Part shown: piece after piece, positions 1 through 6,013 of the stretch
How positions within the stretch are numbered: position 1 is the first letter of the stretch
Layout: each line of letters opens with the position of its first letter
NCBI GenBank assembly: GCA_050050115.1
Contig: JASFUX010000216.1
Location: forward strand, 1 to 6,013
DNA: 6,013 bases
Direction: 5' to 3'
Source: JASFUX01 sp050050115
Lineage (GTDB): Bacteria; Pseudomonadota; Alphaproteobacteria; Caulobacterales; Maricaulaceae
The notes under the pieces: model-generated
Databases searched by the model: none
Told to the model about the DNA's origin: nothing
What the model saw: only the letters and a program-made list of their open reading frames with translations
Position numbers and translations under genes: made by a program

Positions 1-1
1 C

Positions 2-439
2 GCGTCGCTCCTGAACGCGCGGCTGGTCGGGCGCTATGGCATGCGCCAACTGTCCCACGCCGCCCTCTTGGGCGCGGTGGTCGTCAACGTGGTGCACGTC
101 CTTTTTGCGCTGGTGTTCGGCGAGTCCTTCTGGGTGTTCTTCGCGCTCATGGCGGCGACCATGTTCGCCATGGGGCTGGTGATCTCGAACTTCAACGCGC
201 TCGCGCTCGAGCCTCTGGGCCGGATCGCGGGCACCGCGTCGGCGGCGTTCGGTTTCATCACCACCACGTCCAGCGCCATCGTCGGAGGCGTCATCGGCCA
301 GTTCTACAACGGCACCGCCACGCCCATGGTGTTGGGATTCGCCGGCGCCACGGCCGTCGGTGTGCTCATCGTGCTGGCCACGGAAAAGGGCGTCCTGTTC
401 CGCGCCGCGCCCCCGCAGCACGAGCACGAGCACGGCTAG
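2..439 (+). CDS. Bcr/CflA-type MFS drug transporter, C-terminal part (5' end outside window)
   Basis: This is the last 145 codons of an inner-membrane major facilitator transporter; the reading frame is open from base 2, so the gene begins before the window. The visible part opens with a loop of the form N-A-R-L-V-G-R-Y-G-M-R, typical of Bcr/CflA drug:proton antiporters. Several hydrophobic helices follow: about residues 18-40, 43-62, 78-100 and 108-122 of the fragment. Between them is a stretch like the Bcr/CflA family's 'NFNALALEPLG.IAGTASA' region, followed by a 'GG.IGQFYNGT' segment. These features make drug export the likely role, but the substrate cannot be inferred. The protein ends in a polar tail with alternating Glu and His (H-E-H-E-H-G), unusual for the family. 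No strong intrinsic terminator follows; only a 5-bp GGCGC/GCGCC stem without a T run is seen after the stop. Confidence 0.85.
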   Translation, partial: ASLLNARLVGRYGMRQLSHAALLGAVVVNVVHVLFALVFGESFWVFFALMAATMFAMGLVISNFNALALEPLGRIAGTASAAFGFITTTSSAIVGGVIGQFYNGTATPMVLGFAGATAVGVLIVLATEKGVLFRAAPPQHEHEHG

Positions 440-562
440 CTGCGGCGCATTTGGGCGCCTCCCGCGAAGCCCCGACGCCCCGCCACACCGTGGAATGCGC
501 GGACGGCCATAAACCACGGGGCGCTCACTTCTGCATTGACCCTGCTGTTTTCATTAGCGAAA

Positions 563-601
563 CCCGAATGCTGTCCGTAGACTCCGCGCCGTTCATTCGG
601 G
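563..601 (+). repeat. 8-bp inverted repeat in the leader of the 177-aa gene
   Basis: CCCGAATG at 563-570 is repeated as its exact reverse complement CATTCGGG at 594-601, with 23 bases between. The right arm runs into the G-rich stretch (599-603) that is the best ribosome-binding candidate for the start codon at 609. A hairpin here could therefore mask translation initiation, or the arms could be a dyad operator. This is read directly from the sequence; the regulatory role is inference. Confidence 0.4.
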
Positions 602-608
602 GGCCGGA

Positions 609-1142
609 ATGGAAGACTGGCTCACCATGCTCGCCGCGATCGCATCGGATCCGATCGCCGCGGTCGCGCTCGTGCTCGCCGCGGCGATGTGTTTGGACAT
701 GGTGTTCGTCGATATCGGGGTCGGAGGCGACGCCGAGGACCCCGACCTGTCGCCCGAGGAGCGGCGGGATCGCAAGCGCACGCGCCGATCCTCGCGCAAC
801 GCGGTGGACGCCTTGCGCGGCATGGACCTGCGCATCGTCGCCCAGGCGGTCGAGGACATGATCATCGACCGCGAGCACCTGACCCGCATCCTCGGCACCC
901 GCGCGCTCGACCTCTGGATCGACCTCGACATCGACGAGCGCCACGACGGCCCGACCTTGCGCACTCGCGCCAAGATCGTCGCCTTCGAGCCCGCGCCGCT
1001 CGATGAAGCGCGGATCGCCCAGAGCGCGCGGATGATCAAGCGCCGCGTCGTCGAAGAGCTGACCCACGTGCTCGGTCCGGATGCGGACAGGTTCGTCAAC
1101 GGCGGCGTGACCATCGAGACGGCGATCGAGCGCAGCGCGTAG
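609..1142 (+). CDS. Hypothetical protein, 177 aa, single N-terminal membrane segment
   Basis: I do not recognise this protein. Residues 8-34 are hydrophobic and Ala/Val/Leu-rich with no clear cleavage site, suggesting an N-terminal membrane anchor. An acidic then strongly basic stretch follows (about residues 41-63, with several Arg and Lys at 52-60), and then a soluble domain that looks mixed alpha/beta. Its conspicuous part is an acidic strand at residues 101-110 (D-L-W-I-D-L-D-I-D-E), and the end is charged and probably helical (132-156). The start at 609 has GGGGG five to ten bases upstream. The forward frame has ordinary composition and GC-rich third positions, whereas the long open frames on the opposite strand are Arg/Asp-rich mirror frames, so this strand is taken as coding. 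The gene stands alone: 170 bases after the transporter gene and converging on the 92-aa gene. A role in membrane or flagellar function might be guessed from the layout, but nothing in the sequence proves one. Confidence 0.7.
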   Translation: MEDWLTMLAAIASDPIAAVALVLAAAMCLDMVFVDIGVGGDAEDPDLSPEERRDRKRTRRSSRNAVDALRGMDLRIVAQAVEDMIIDREHLTRILGTRALDLWIDLDIDERHDGPTLRTRAKIVAFEPAPLDEARIAQSARMIKRRVVEELTHVLGPDADRFVNGGVTIETAIERSA

Positions 1143-1170
1143 GCGGCCTCGCACTCGACCGCATGCTAAT

Positions 1171-1194
1171 GCGAACAAGTTCGCCTGTGTTCGC
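1171..1194. repeat. Short inverted plus direct repeat between convergent genes
   Basis: GCGAAC (1171-1176) faces its reverse complement GTTCGC (1179-1184) across two bases, and GTTCGC recurs directly at 1189-1194. It lies in the 55-base gap between the convergent genes ending at 1142 and 1198. It could form a small hairpin acting as a weak terminator in either direction, but no T tract follows on either strand. The GTTC-to-GTTC spacing is six bases, not the seven of an alphaproteobacterial LexA box. Confidence 0.35.
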
Positions 1195-1197
1195 CAG

Positions 1198-1476
1198 TTA
1201 TCCCAACACCAGTTCCCAGTCGCCGTGAACGTCGACACCGTTGGCGATGTTGCTCAAGTAAAGCGTGCCCCCTGCTTCAATCGGCAACGTAAGCCCCTGA
1301 TCCTGCGGAACTTCAGTTTTCCGGCCTTCATGAAAATAGGCCATCACACCGCCTGCGCCATTGATCCGAATACGAACAAATTTGGCGTCACCAAAGGCTG
1401 ACTCCGAAAATTCGAGTATGGGCATAGCCCCTTGGCTGCCCACCGCGAAAAACTTCCTTCGTAGCGGATACGCCAT
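1198..1476 (-). CDS. Hypothetical small protein, 92 aa, in a low-GC patch
   Basis: I do not recognise this protein. It has no signal peptide or membrane segment. It starts with a short basic stretch (P-L-R-R-K-F-F at 4-10) and continues as alternating hydrophobic/polar segments with many Gly and Asn. It closes with a G-D-W-E-L-V-L-G end, so a small all-beta fold is likely. The start is well supported: on the minus strand an AGGAGG (1488 down to 1483) lies six bases before the ATG, a stronger Shine-Dalgarno than any other gene here has. Base composition differs from the neighbours: about 55% G+C at 1381-1440 by hand count, and 45% in the upstream stretch 1501-1560, against about 82% at 4981-5040 within emrA. 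This suggests recent acquisition, possibly from a phage or plasmid, although no integrase, transposase or flanking repeat is seen. It is probably a single-gene unit separate from apt. Confidence 0.65.
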   Translation of the reverse strand: MAYPLRRKFFAVGSQGAMPILEFSESAFGDAKFVRIRINGAGGVMAYFHEGRKTEVPQDQGLTLPIEAGGTLYLSNIANGVDVHGDWELVLG

Positions 1477-1508
1477 AGCTCCCCTCCTCGCTGATTGTTC
1501 AAAAGGGA

Positions 1509-1537
1509 AAGAAAGCCGTTCAGTCTACGGATGTCAA
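1509..1537 (-). promoter_or_regulatory. Candidate sigma-70-type promoter of the 92-aa gene
   Basis: On the minus strand a perfect TTGACA (1537 down to 1532) is followed after 17 bases by TTTCTT (1514 down to 1509), which matches TATAAT at three of six positions. Transcription would begin near 1502, about 25 bases before the start codon. Alphaproteobacterial promoters are often well conserved only at -35, so the weak -10 is not disqualifying. The -35 match and spacing are seen; activity is inferred. Confidence 0.4.
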
Positions 1538-1561
1538 CCTAAGATTGAGTGTCTCTGGACA

Positions 1562-1593
1562 TACCCTGTAGAGGGGTAAGCGGGCGTTACAGG
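1562..1593 (-). terminator. Possible weak terminator or hairpin after apt
   Basis: Directly after the apt stop codon (minus strand) there are two overlapping inverted repeats: CCTGTA/TACAGG at 1588-1593 and 1565-1570, and TACCC/GGGTA at 1562-1566 and 1574-1578. They share bases, so only one could form at a time. No run of T follows, so efficient intrinsic termination is doubtful; the structure could instead protect the 3' end of the message. Confidence 0.3.
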
Positions 1594-2121
1594 TCAATGC
1601 CCTTCGAAGCTAACGAGCGACGTCACCGGCGCGCCCACTTCACGCAACCGGTTCGCGCCGCCAAGGTCGGGCAAGTCGATGACGAAGGCGCAGCCGACCA
1701 CCTCGGCGCCGGCCTTCTGCAAGAGCGCCACCGCCGCCATCGCCGTGCCGCCCGTGGCGATCAGGTCGTCGATCACCAGCACCCGGTCGCCGCGCTCGAC
1801 CGCGTCGACATGGATCTCGATCGCGTCGACGCCGTACTCGAGCTCGTATTCCTCCGTCAGCGTCGTATGGGGCAGCTTGCCGCGTTTCCTCACCGGGGTG
1901 AAGCCGATCGAGAGCTGGTGCGCCACCGCGCCGCCCAGGATGAAGCCGCGCGCTTCGACTCCGGCGACTTTGTCGATCTTCGCCCCCGCATAGGGCGCGA
2001 CGAGCTGGTCGACCGCTTGGCGGAACGCGCGCGCGTCGCCCAAAAGCGTGGTGATGTCGCGGAACATGATGCCCGGCTTGGGATAGTCCGGGATCGTCCG
2101 GATCGTGTCTTTAAGGTCCAT
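1594..2121 (-). CDS. apt: Adenine phosphoribosyltransferase
   Basis: A cytoplasmic purine-salvage enzyme that joins adenine to PRPP to give AMP and pyrophosphate. At 175 aa it has the usual bacterial length. The N-terminus has the family's I-P-D-Y-P-K-P-G-I-M-F-R-D-I-T-T segment (residues 10-25). A V-E-A-R-G-F segment (55-60) and the R-K-R-G-K-L-P loop (78-84) are also present. The PRPP-binding motif V-L-V-I-D-D-L-I-A-T-G-G-T lies at 114-126 with both acidic residues intact (D118, D119). The frame stays open upstream through the gst end, but the Met at 2121 is chosen because the family's N-terminus begins there and AGGAT lies eight bases before it. It is the last gene of the mtnP operon, 20 bases after gst. 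The pairing is meaningful: MtnP releases the adenine that Apt consumes. All expected motifs are intact. Confidence 0.95.
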   Translation of the reverse strand: MDLKDTIRTIPDYPKPGIMFRDITTLLGDARAFRQAVDQLVAPYAGAKIDKVAGVEARGFILGGAVAHQLSIGFTPVRKRGKLPHTTLTEEYELEYGVDAIEIHVDAVERGDRVLVIDDLIATGGTAMAAVALLQKAGAEVVGCAFVIDLPDLGGANRLREVGAPVTSLVSFEGH

Positions 2122-2141
2122 TGCGGATATCCTGGCGCGGC

Positions 2142-2792
2142 TCAAACGTCGTCGTTCAGCGGATTGGGAAAGGTCTCGACCAGCGCGTCCGCGCGCCATT
2201 CGGCGAACGCCGGATCGGCGAGCAGCGCATCGGCGTAGGCCTGAGCATCCGGCGACAACTCGACCGCGTAGCTGCGAAATCGCGTCGCGACCGGCGTCCA
2301 GAAGGCGTCGACGATGCTCCAATCGCCGAAGAAGTAAGGTCCGTCATGGGTCCGATGCTCGCGCCAGAGCGCTTCGATCAAATCGATGTCGGCGCGCACG
2401 GCGTCCGAGAAGGCTTTGGGCGTTCCGTCCCGGCCGAGATTCATCGGCGCGGCGTCGCGAAGAGCGGCGAAGCTTGAGTGCATCGTCGCGCACAACGACC
2501 GCGCGACCGCGCGCACATTCGAATCTCGCGGCCAGAGGTGCGCCTCAGGAGCCGCCTCGGCGGCCAGCTCGCAGATCGCCAGAGAGTCCCACACCGCGAG
2601 GCCCTCCGCATGCAGAACCGGAACCGTGCGCGTCGGCGAGAGCGGCGCGATGCGCGCGGCGAACTCCGGCGTGTCGAGCGGGATGGTCACCGTCTCGAAG
2701 TCGAGGCCTGACTTCTTCATCCCGAGCCAGCCGCGCAGCGACCAGGAGGAATAGCGCTTGTTGCCGACGTAGAGGATGGGACGATCAGTCAT
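2142..2792 (-). CDS. Glutathione S-transferase family protein
   Basis: A 216-aa cytosolic GST-like protein with a thioredoxin-like N-terminal domain (about residues 4-82) and an all-helical C-terminal domain (about 92-205). The first strand and helix carry N-K-R-Y-S-S-W-S-L-R (11-20), where a serine (S15 or S16) is the likely catalytic residue. T-V-P-V-L (56-60) holds the cis-proline that contacts glutathione. W-D-S-L-A-I-C-E (68-75) is the gamma-glutamyl-binding turn, with Asp-Ser in place of the more common Glu-Ser. F-G-D-W-S-I-V-D-A-F (155-164) is the helical capping motif of the C-terminal domain. An in-frame Met lies seven codons further upstream, but the start at 2792 is preferred because its ATG overlaps the upstream gene's TGA (ATGA), implying translational coupling. 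The substrate is unknown. The sequence resembles the uncharacterised proteobacterial GST group with an 'SSWSLR' motif; a link to thiol or sulfur by-products of methylthioadenosine metabolism would be speculation. Confidence 0.88.
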   Translation of the reverse strand: MTDRPILYVGNKRYSSWSLRGWLGMKKSGLDFETVTIPLDTPEFAARIAPLSPTRTVPVLHAEGLAVWDSLAICELAAEAAPEAHLWPRDSNVRAVARSLCATMHSSFAALRDAAPMNLGRDGTPKAFSDAVRADIDLIEALWREHRTHDGPYFFGDWSIVDAFWTPVATRFRSYAVELSPDAQAYADALLADPAFAEWRADALVETFPNPLNDDV

Positions 2793-3267
2793 GGCGAGGT
2801 CGCCTCGGGGCATCTGCGCCGGGTTGCATAGAGCCCGCCGCTTGGATGGCGACGCAAAGCGAAATGATCGGCGTCACGCATGTAGATGACCCACTCCGCC
2901 GGCTCCCCCTCTGTTGTTGTGTGGGTCTCGTTATCGTAGCGAATGCGAATCCCATAGAGGAGTTCTTGCACCGCCGCTCGCCGAACGACTGCGTCGTCGT
3001 CCTCGCGCCATGACTCAAAGACCAGTCCGTCTGCGGTCTCCTCTATGCGGATCGTGGTCGGATGTCCGTCGCAGCGATTGTCTTCCCACCGGTTCTCGCT
3101 CACCTCCGCGATCGCCGCCTCGCCCGGATTGATTTCCCAGGTCCCCGGAAGGCTGTCGAGAACCTCCTCGCCGGTCAGCGGCTGCGCCAGGCCCGGCGCG
3201 GCGGCCCCGATCGCGATCAGGCCGCCGACGGTGAGACCCAGGAGAAGGCTTTGGCGCAACCGTGTCA

Positions 3268-3271
<4 letters not shown>
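2789..3271 (-). CDS. Secreted/periplasmic hypothetical protein, 160 aa
   Basis: The N-terminus is a Sec signal peptide: basic residues at 4-6, a hydrophobic core at 8-25, and a likely cleavage after A29 (G-L-A before Q-P). There is no lipobox cysteine. The mature part of about 131 aa begins with L-T-G-E-E-V-L-D-S-L-P-G-T-W-E-I, a Leu-x-Gly-x-Trp pattern like the first strand of lipocalin-like barrels. It continues as short alternating strands rich in Trp, Tyr, Arg and Glu, so a small beta-barrel is possible but not proven. Only two cysteines are present, C67 and C154, near the two ends of the mature domain, and they could form a disulfide in the periplasm. Two adjacent ATGs (3271 and 3268) are possible; the first overlaps the mtnP stop as ATGA and is used here. 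The TGA end overlaps the gst start in the same way. It belongs to the adenine-salvage operon by position, but no function is recognised. Confidence 0.8.
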
Positions 3272-4158
<887 letters not shown>

Positions 4159-4219
4159 CGACCGTTCTCCGCTCGTTTGCGCCCGCTGAGCCGCCGCCCC
4201 GCCGCAGCTTCGCCCCGGT

Positions 4220-4241
4220 GTTCGAAAGGCGTTCGAAAGGC
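4220..4241. promoter_or_regulatory. Tandem 11-bp repeat forming a GTTC-N7-GTTC site (candidate LexA box)
   Basis: The 11-mer GTTCGAAAGGC occurs twice head to tail (4220-4230 and 4231-4241). The two GTTC cores are separated by exactly seven bases, which is the published SOS-box pattern of alphaproteobacterial LexA (GTTC-N7-GTTC, or GAAC-N7-GAAC on the other strand). It lies 62 bases upstream of the mtnP start and about 200 bases upstream of emrA. A weak promoter-like pair on the minus strand (TTGCTT at 4284-4279, CATGAG at 4261-4256, 17-base spacer) would place the site just after the mtnP transcription start, where a repressor would work. The interior bases are GC-richer than is common for SOS boxes, and a chance tandem duplication remains possible. 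Confidence 0.4.
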
Positions 4242-4306
4242 GCGTCTCGCGCCGCCTCATGGTTGAATTGGGCGCGGAAAGCAACATGAACGGGCCCATT
4301 CGCTCC

Positions 4307-4352
4307 GGCCGGCCCGCCCCCGAGGCGCCTCCGCCGGCTAGGCGCGCCGGCC
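4307..4352. repeat. GC-rich palindromic block in the divergent intergenic region
   Basis: GGCCGGC (4307-4313) and GCCGGCC (4346-4352) are exact inverted repeats. Between them are a perfect 10-bp palindrome GAGGCGCCTC (4322-4331) and further self-complementary units, GCCGGC (4333-4338) and GGCGCGCC (4342-4349). The block could fold into a strong branched structure in either transcript. No T run follows on the plus strand, so a terminator is not supported. It separates the mtnP side from the emrA side of the intergenic region and may insulate the two promoters. Confidence 0.4.
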
Positions 4353-4425
4353 TGATCCGCACTAAGAGGGTACGCTGTTAACCGAGTTGAGGCACAATGG
4401 CCCCGTGATGGGGGAACGCTCCGAC

Positions 4426-4452
4426 ATGCGCTGCATACGCTCAAATGCCTGA
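4426..4452 (+). CDS. Possible 8-codon leader ORF overlapping the emrA start
   Basis: A small reading frame (M-R-C-I-R-S-N-A, then TGA) begins nine bases after a G-rich GGGGGAA stretch (4410-4416) and ends three codons inside emrA in another frame. The emrA start itself has no Shine-Dalgarno, so ribosomes ending on this mini-ORF could reinitiate at emrA. The ORF is seen; its translation is inference, and such short frames also arise by chance. Confidence 0.25.
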   Translation: MRCIRSNA

Positions 4453-5554
4453 GGACGCGGGAAACACCTCGTTCGCGCGCGAGGCGGAGACCGCGTCTGC
4501 GTCCCAAGCGCCGAGCAAACCCAAGCGCCGGCCGTTCGGCCGCGCGCTCCTCATGCTCGCCCTGCCGCTGCTCATCGCAGGCGGCGCGCTCGTGCTCTGG
4601 GTGACAGGCGGGCGCTACATTTCCACCGACAACGCTTACCTGCGCCGCCCGGTCGTGACCATCAGCGCCGAGGTCGGCGGTCCGATCACGGAAGTGTTCG
4701 CGATCGAAGGCGACATGGTCGAAGCCGGGGTCGCGCTCTTCACCATCGATCCTGATCCCTACGCTCTTGCGCTCGCCGAAGCCGAAGCCGCGCTCGCTAC
4801 GGCGGTCTCCGAGGTCGAGCGCGCTCGGGCGGAGCACCAGAGCGCTCTCGCCGAGGTGGTCGCCGCCGAAGACGACCGAGCCTTTCGCGCCCGCGAGTTT
4901 GAACGCCAACAAGAGCTGTCGAACCGGGGCGTCGCCGCGGCGAGTCAGTTCGACGCTTTCGCGAACGCGCTCAACGCCGCCGACCAGCGCCTCGTCCGCG
5001 CCCACCAGGATGTCGCCGCCGCGCGCGCAGCGCTCGCCGGCGATCCCGACATCGCCACGGCGGACCATCCGCTCGTGCGCGCCGCCCAGGCGCGCGCGGA
5101 TCGCGCCGCGCTCGATCTCGCGCGCACCGAGGTGCGCGCGCCGAACGCAGGCATGGTCGCCCAGGCCGACCGGCTCGACGCAGGCGAATACGTCGACGCC
5201 GGAGAACCGGTGCTCGCGCTCGTGGGCGCGGACCGGGTCTGGATCGAAGCGCAATACAAAGAGGCGCACACCACCAACATGCGGCCTGGCCAGCCGGTGA
5301 CGATCAAGATCGACGCCTACCCTGATCTCGAGCTGACCGGCGCGATCGAAAGCATCGGCGCGGCGACGAACGCGGAGTTCGCGCTGCTGCCTGCCCAAAA
5401 TGCGACCGGCAACTGGGTGAAGGTCGTCCAATGGGTCCCGGTCCGCATCGTCATCGACGACGTTGACGAGATCGAGCTGCTGCGCGGCGGGCTGAGCGCT
5501 CGCGCGACCGTCGACACCGGACAAAGGCGCGGTTTCGACTTCTTTGGGCGCTAG
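4445..5554 (+). CDS. emrA: EmrA-like HlyD-family membrane fusion protein
   Basis: The periplasmic adaptor of a drug-efflux pump, anchored in the inner membrane and linking the transporter to an outer-membrane channel. It is 369 aa. A short polar, basic cytoplasmic end (1-33) is followed by a membrane segment (about 34-54). Then comes the family hallmark Y-I-S-T-D-N-A-Y (58-65) and the first half of the lipoyl/biotinyl-like domain (about 66-103, ending V-A-L-F-T-I-D-P-D-P-Y). A long Ala/Glu/Arg-rich coiled-coil hairpin spans about 105-228, and the second lipoyl half (229-262) begins V-R-A-P-N-A-G. A beta-barrel domain follows with the EmrA-type A-L-L-P-A-Q-N-A-T-G-N-W-V-K-V-V-Q-W-V-P-V-R-I (313-335); this signature separates EmrA from RND-type adaptors. 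The ATG at 4445 is the first start after an in-frame stop, but no ribosome-binding site precedes it. It lies upstream of an emrB-like gene and diverges from mtnP. Confidence 0.9.
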   Translation: MPEDAGNTSFAREAETASASQAPSKPKRRPFGRALLMLALPLLIAGGALVLWVTGGRYISTDNAYLRRPVVTISAEVGGPITEVFAIEGDMVEAGVALFTIDPDPYALALAEAEAALATAVSEVERARAEHQSALAEVVAAEDDRAFRAREFERQQELSNRGVAAASQFDAFANALNAADQRLVRAHQDVAAARAALAGDPDIATADHPLVRAAQARADRAALDLARTEVRAPNAGMVAQADRLDAGEYVDAGEPVLALVGADRVWIEAQYKEAHTTNMRPGQPVTIKIDAYPDLELTGAIESIGAATNAEFALLPAQNATGNWVKVVQWVPVRIVIDDVDEIELLRGGLSARATVDTGQRRGFDFFGR

Positions 5555-5565
5555 GACCGCGAGCC

Positions 5566-6013
5566 GTGAGCGACATTCCCCAGGGCCTCACCCGCACGAT
5601 GATCACCATCTGCGTGATTGCGGGCGCGGCCATGGTCATCCTCGACTCCACCATCGCCGTCATCGCCCTGCCCAACATGGCCGCCGCATTGGGGGCGACG
5701 CACGACACCGTCGCCTGGGTGCTGACCAGCTTCGTCGTCGCCCTCGCCGTCGCCACGCCGCTGACGGGCGTCGCCTGCGACCGGTTCGGACGCAAGCGCG
5801 TCGCCCTGGCGGCGATCACGCTGTTCGCGCTCGCCTCGGCGCTTTGCGGCGCGGCGAACAACCTGGGCGAGATGGTCGCCTTTCGCATCGCCCAGGGCGC
5901 GGCGGGCGCGATGCTGGTGCCGATCGCCCAGTCGACGCTGCTCGACATCAATCCACCCGAACGTCACGGTCAGGCGATGGGGCTTTTCGGCTCGAGCGTG
6001 GTCATCGCGCCGA
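5566..6013 (+). CDS. emrB: EmrB-like DHA2-family MFS drug transporter, N-terminal part (3' end outside window)
   Basis: The inner-membrane proton-coupled transporter partner of the upstream EmrA-like adaptor; 149 codons are visible before the window ends. The start is a GTG at 5566, supported by TAGGA nine bases upstream, formed by the emrA stop region. The stop-to-start gap is only 11 bases, so the two genes are surely co-transcribed. The protein opens with a short polar end and a first helix ending in L-D-S-T-I-A-V-I-A-L-P-N (26-37), the DHA2 helix-1 motif. Motif A is G-V-A-C-D-R-F-G-R-K-R (68-78) in the loop between helices 2 and 3, and R-I-A-Q-G (107-111) is motif B in helix 4. The motif C helix begins at the cut end (G-S-S-V-V-I-A-P, 142-149). 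DHA2 members have 14 helices and usually about 500 residues, so most of the gene lies beyond the window. The substrate is unknown. Confidence 0.9.
   Translation, partial: MSDIPQGLTRTMITICVIAGAAMVILDSTIAVIALPNMAAALGATHDTVAWVLTSFVVALAVATPLTGVACDRFGRKRVALAAITLFALASALCGAANNLGEMVAFRIAQGAAGAMLVPIAQSTLLDINPPERHGQAMGLFGSSVVIAP

Noticed and set aside
536..564. TTGACC as a -35 element for the 177-aa gene
   Set aside because: No acceptable -10 hexamer is found 16-18 bases downstream (GAAACC at 17), so a promoter is not claimed.
1179..1192. GTTC repeat as a LexA box
   Set aside because: The GTTC cores are separated by six bases, not seven, and the site lies downstream of two converging genes rather than in a promoter.
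525..1238. Long minus-strand open frames opposite the 177-aa gene
   Set aside because: Their translations are Arg/Asp/Val-rich mirror frames typical of GC-rich DNA. The plus-strand frame has the more natural protein composition and a start with a G-rich site.
1143..1600. Integron cassette or insertion sequence around the low-GC 92-aa gene
   Set aside because: I found no attC-like core pair, terminal inverted repeats, target duplication or recombinase gene at the borders.
2122..2322. N-terminal extension of apt into the gst gene
   Set aside because: The extension is only a shadow of gst; the Met at 2121 matches the family start and has AGGAT eight bases upstream.
4159..4362. N-terminal extension of mtnP to an earlier Met
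   Set aside because: The extension is Arg/Gly/Ala-rich with no family similarity and would cover the tandem repeat and palindromes; GGAG lies in front of the Met at 4158 where the conserved fold starts.
4387..4398. emrA promoter elements (TTGAGG at 4387, CACAAT at 4393)
   Set aside because: The two overlap and neither has a partner at 16-18 bases, so no promoter can be defined.

Overview
The window is high-GC DNA, visibly above 60% G+C in most coding stretches, with strong G/C preference at third codon positions. The gene complement points to an alphaproteobacterium, most plausibly of the Caulobacterales/Maricaulales/Hyphomonadaceae type. It contains an EmrAB-type efflux pair, a Bcr/CflA-like transporter, a bacterial methylthioadenosine phosphorylase, and tightly packed genes with ATGA overlaps. 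The genus cannot be decided from the sequence alone.

Layout, left to right. (1) Bases 2-439 (+) hold the C-terminal end of a Bcr/CflA-type MFS drug transporter. (2) Bases 609-1142 (+) encode a 177-aa protein I do not recognise, with one N-terminal hydrophobic segment; an 8-bp inverted repeat lies just before its start. (3) Bases 1198-1476 (-), converging on gene 2, encode a 92-aa unrecognised beta-rich protein. It lies in a patch of clearly lower GC with its own promoter-like sequence and a strong Shine-Dalgarno. (4) Bases 4158 down to 1594 (-) are a compact four-gene operon read right to left: mtnP (methylthioadenosine phosphorylase), a 160-aa secreted protein, a glutathione S-transferase-like protein, and apt (adenine phosphoribosyltransferase). 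The first three are joined by ATGA stop/start overlaps and apt follows after 20 bases. (5) Bases 4159-4444 are a divergent intergenic region. It holds a tandem 11-bp repeat that forms an exact GTTC-N7-GTTC (the alphaproteobacterial LexA-box pattern), a GC-rich palindromic block, and a small upstream reading frame. (6) From 4445 (+) come an EmrA-like HlyD-family adaptor and, 11 bases later with a GTG start, an EmrB-like DHA2 MFS transporter cut by the window end.

Functionally, MtnP cleaves 5'-methylthioadenosine (from polyamine and related S-adenosylmethionine chemistry) to adenine and 5-methylthioribose-1-phosphate, and Apt turns the adenine into AMP. The two ends of the operon are therefore consecutive steps of adenine salvage. 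The roles of the secreted protein and the GST between them are not evident. The emrA/emrB-like pair would form an inner-membrane/periplasmic drug efflux system, probably with an outer-membrane channel encoded elsewhere or beyond the window. I see no CRISPR array, tRNA, rRNA, insertion sequence or clearly novel multi-gene system. The least explained items are the low-GC 92-aa gene, the 177-aa orphan, the secreted protein inside the salvage operon, and the GTTC-N7-GTTC site.
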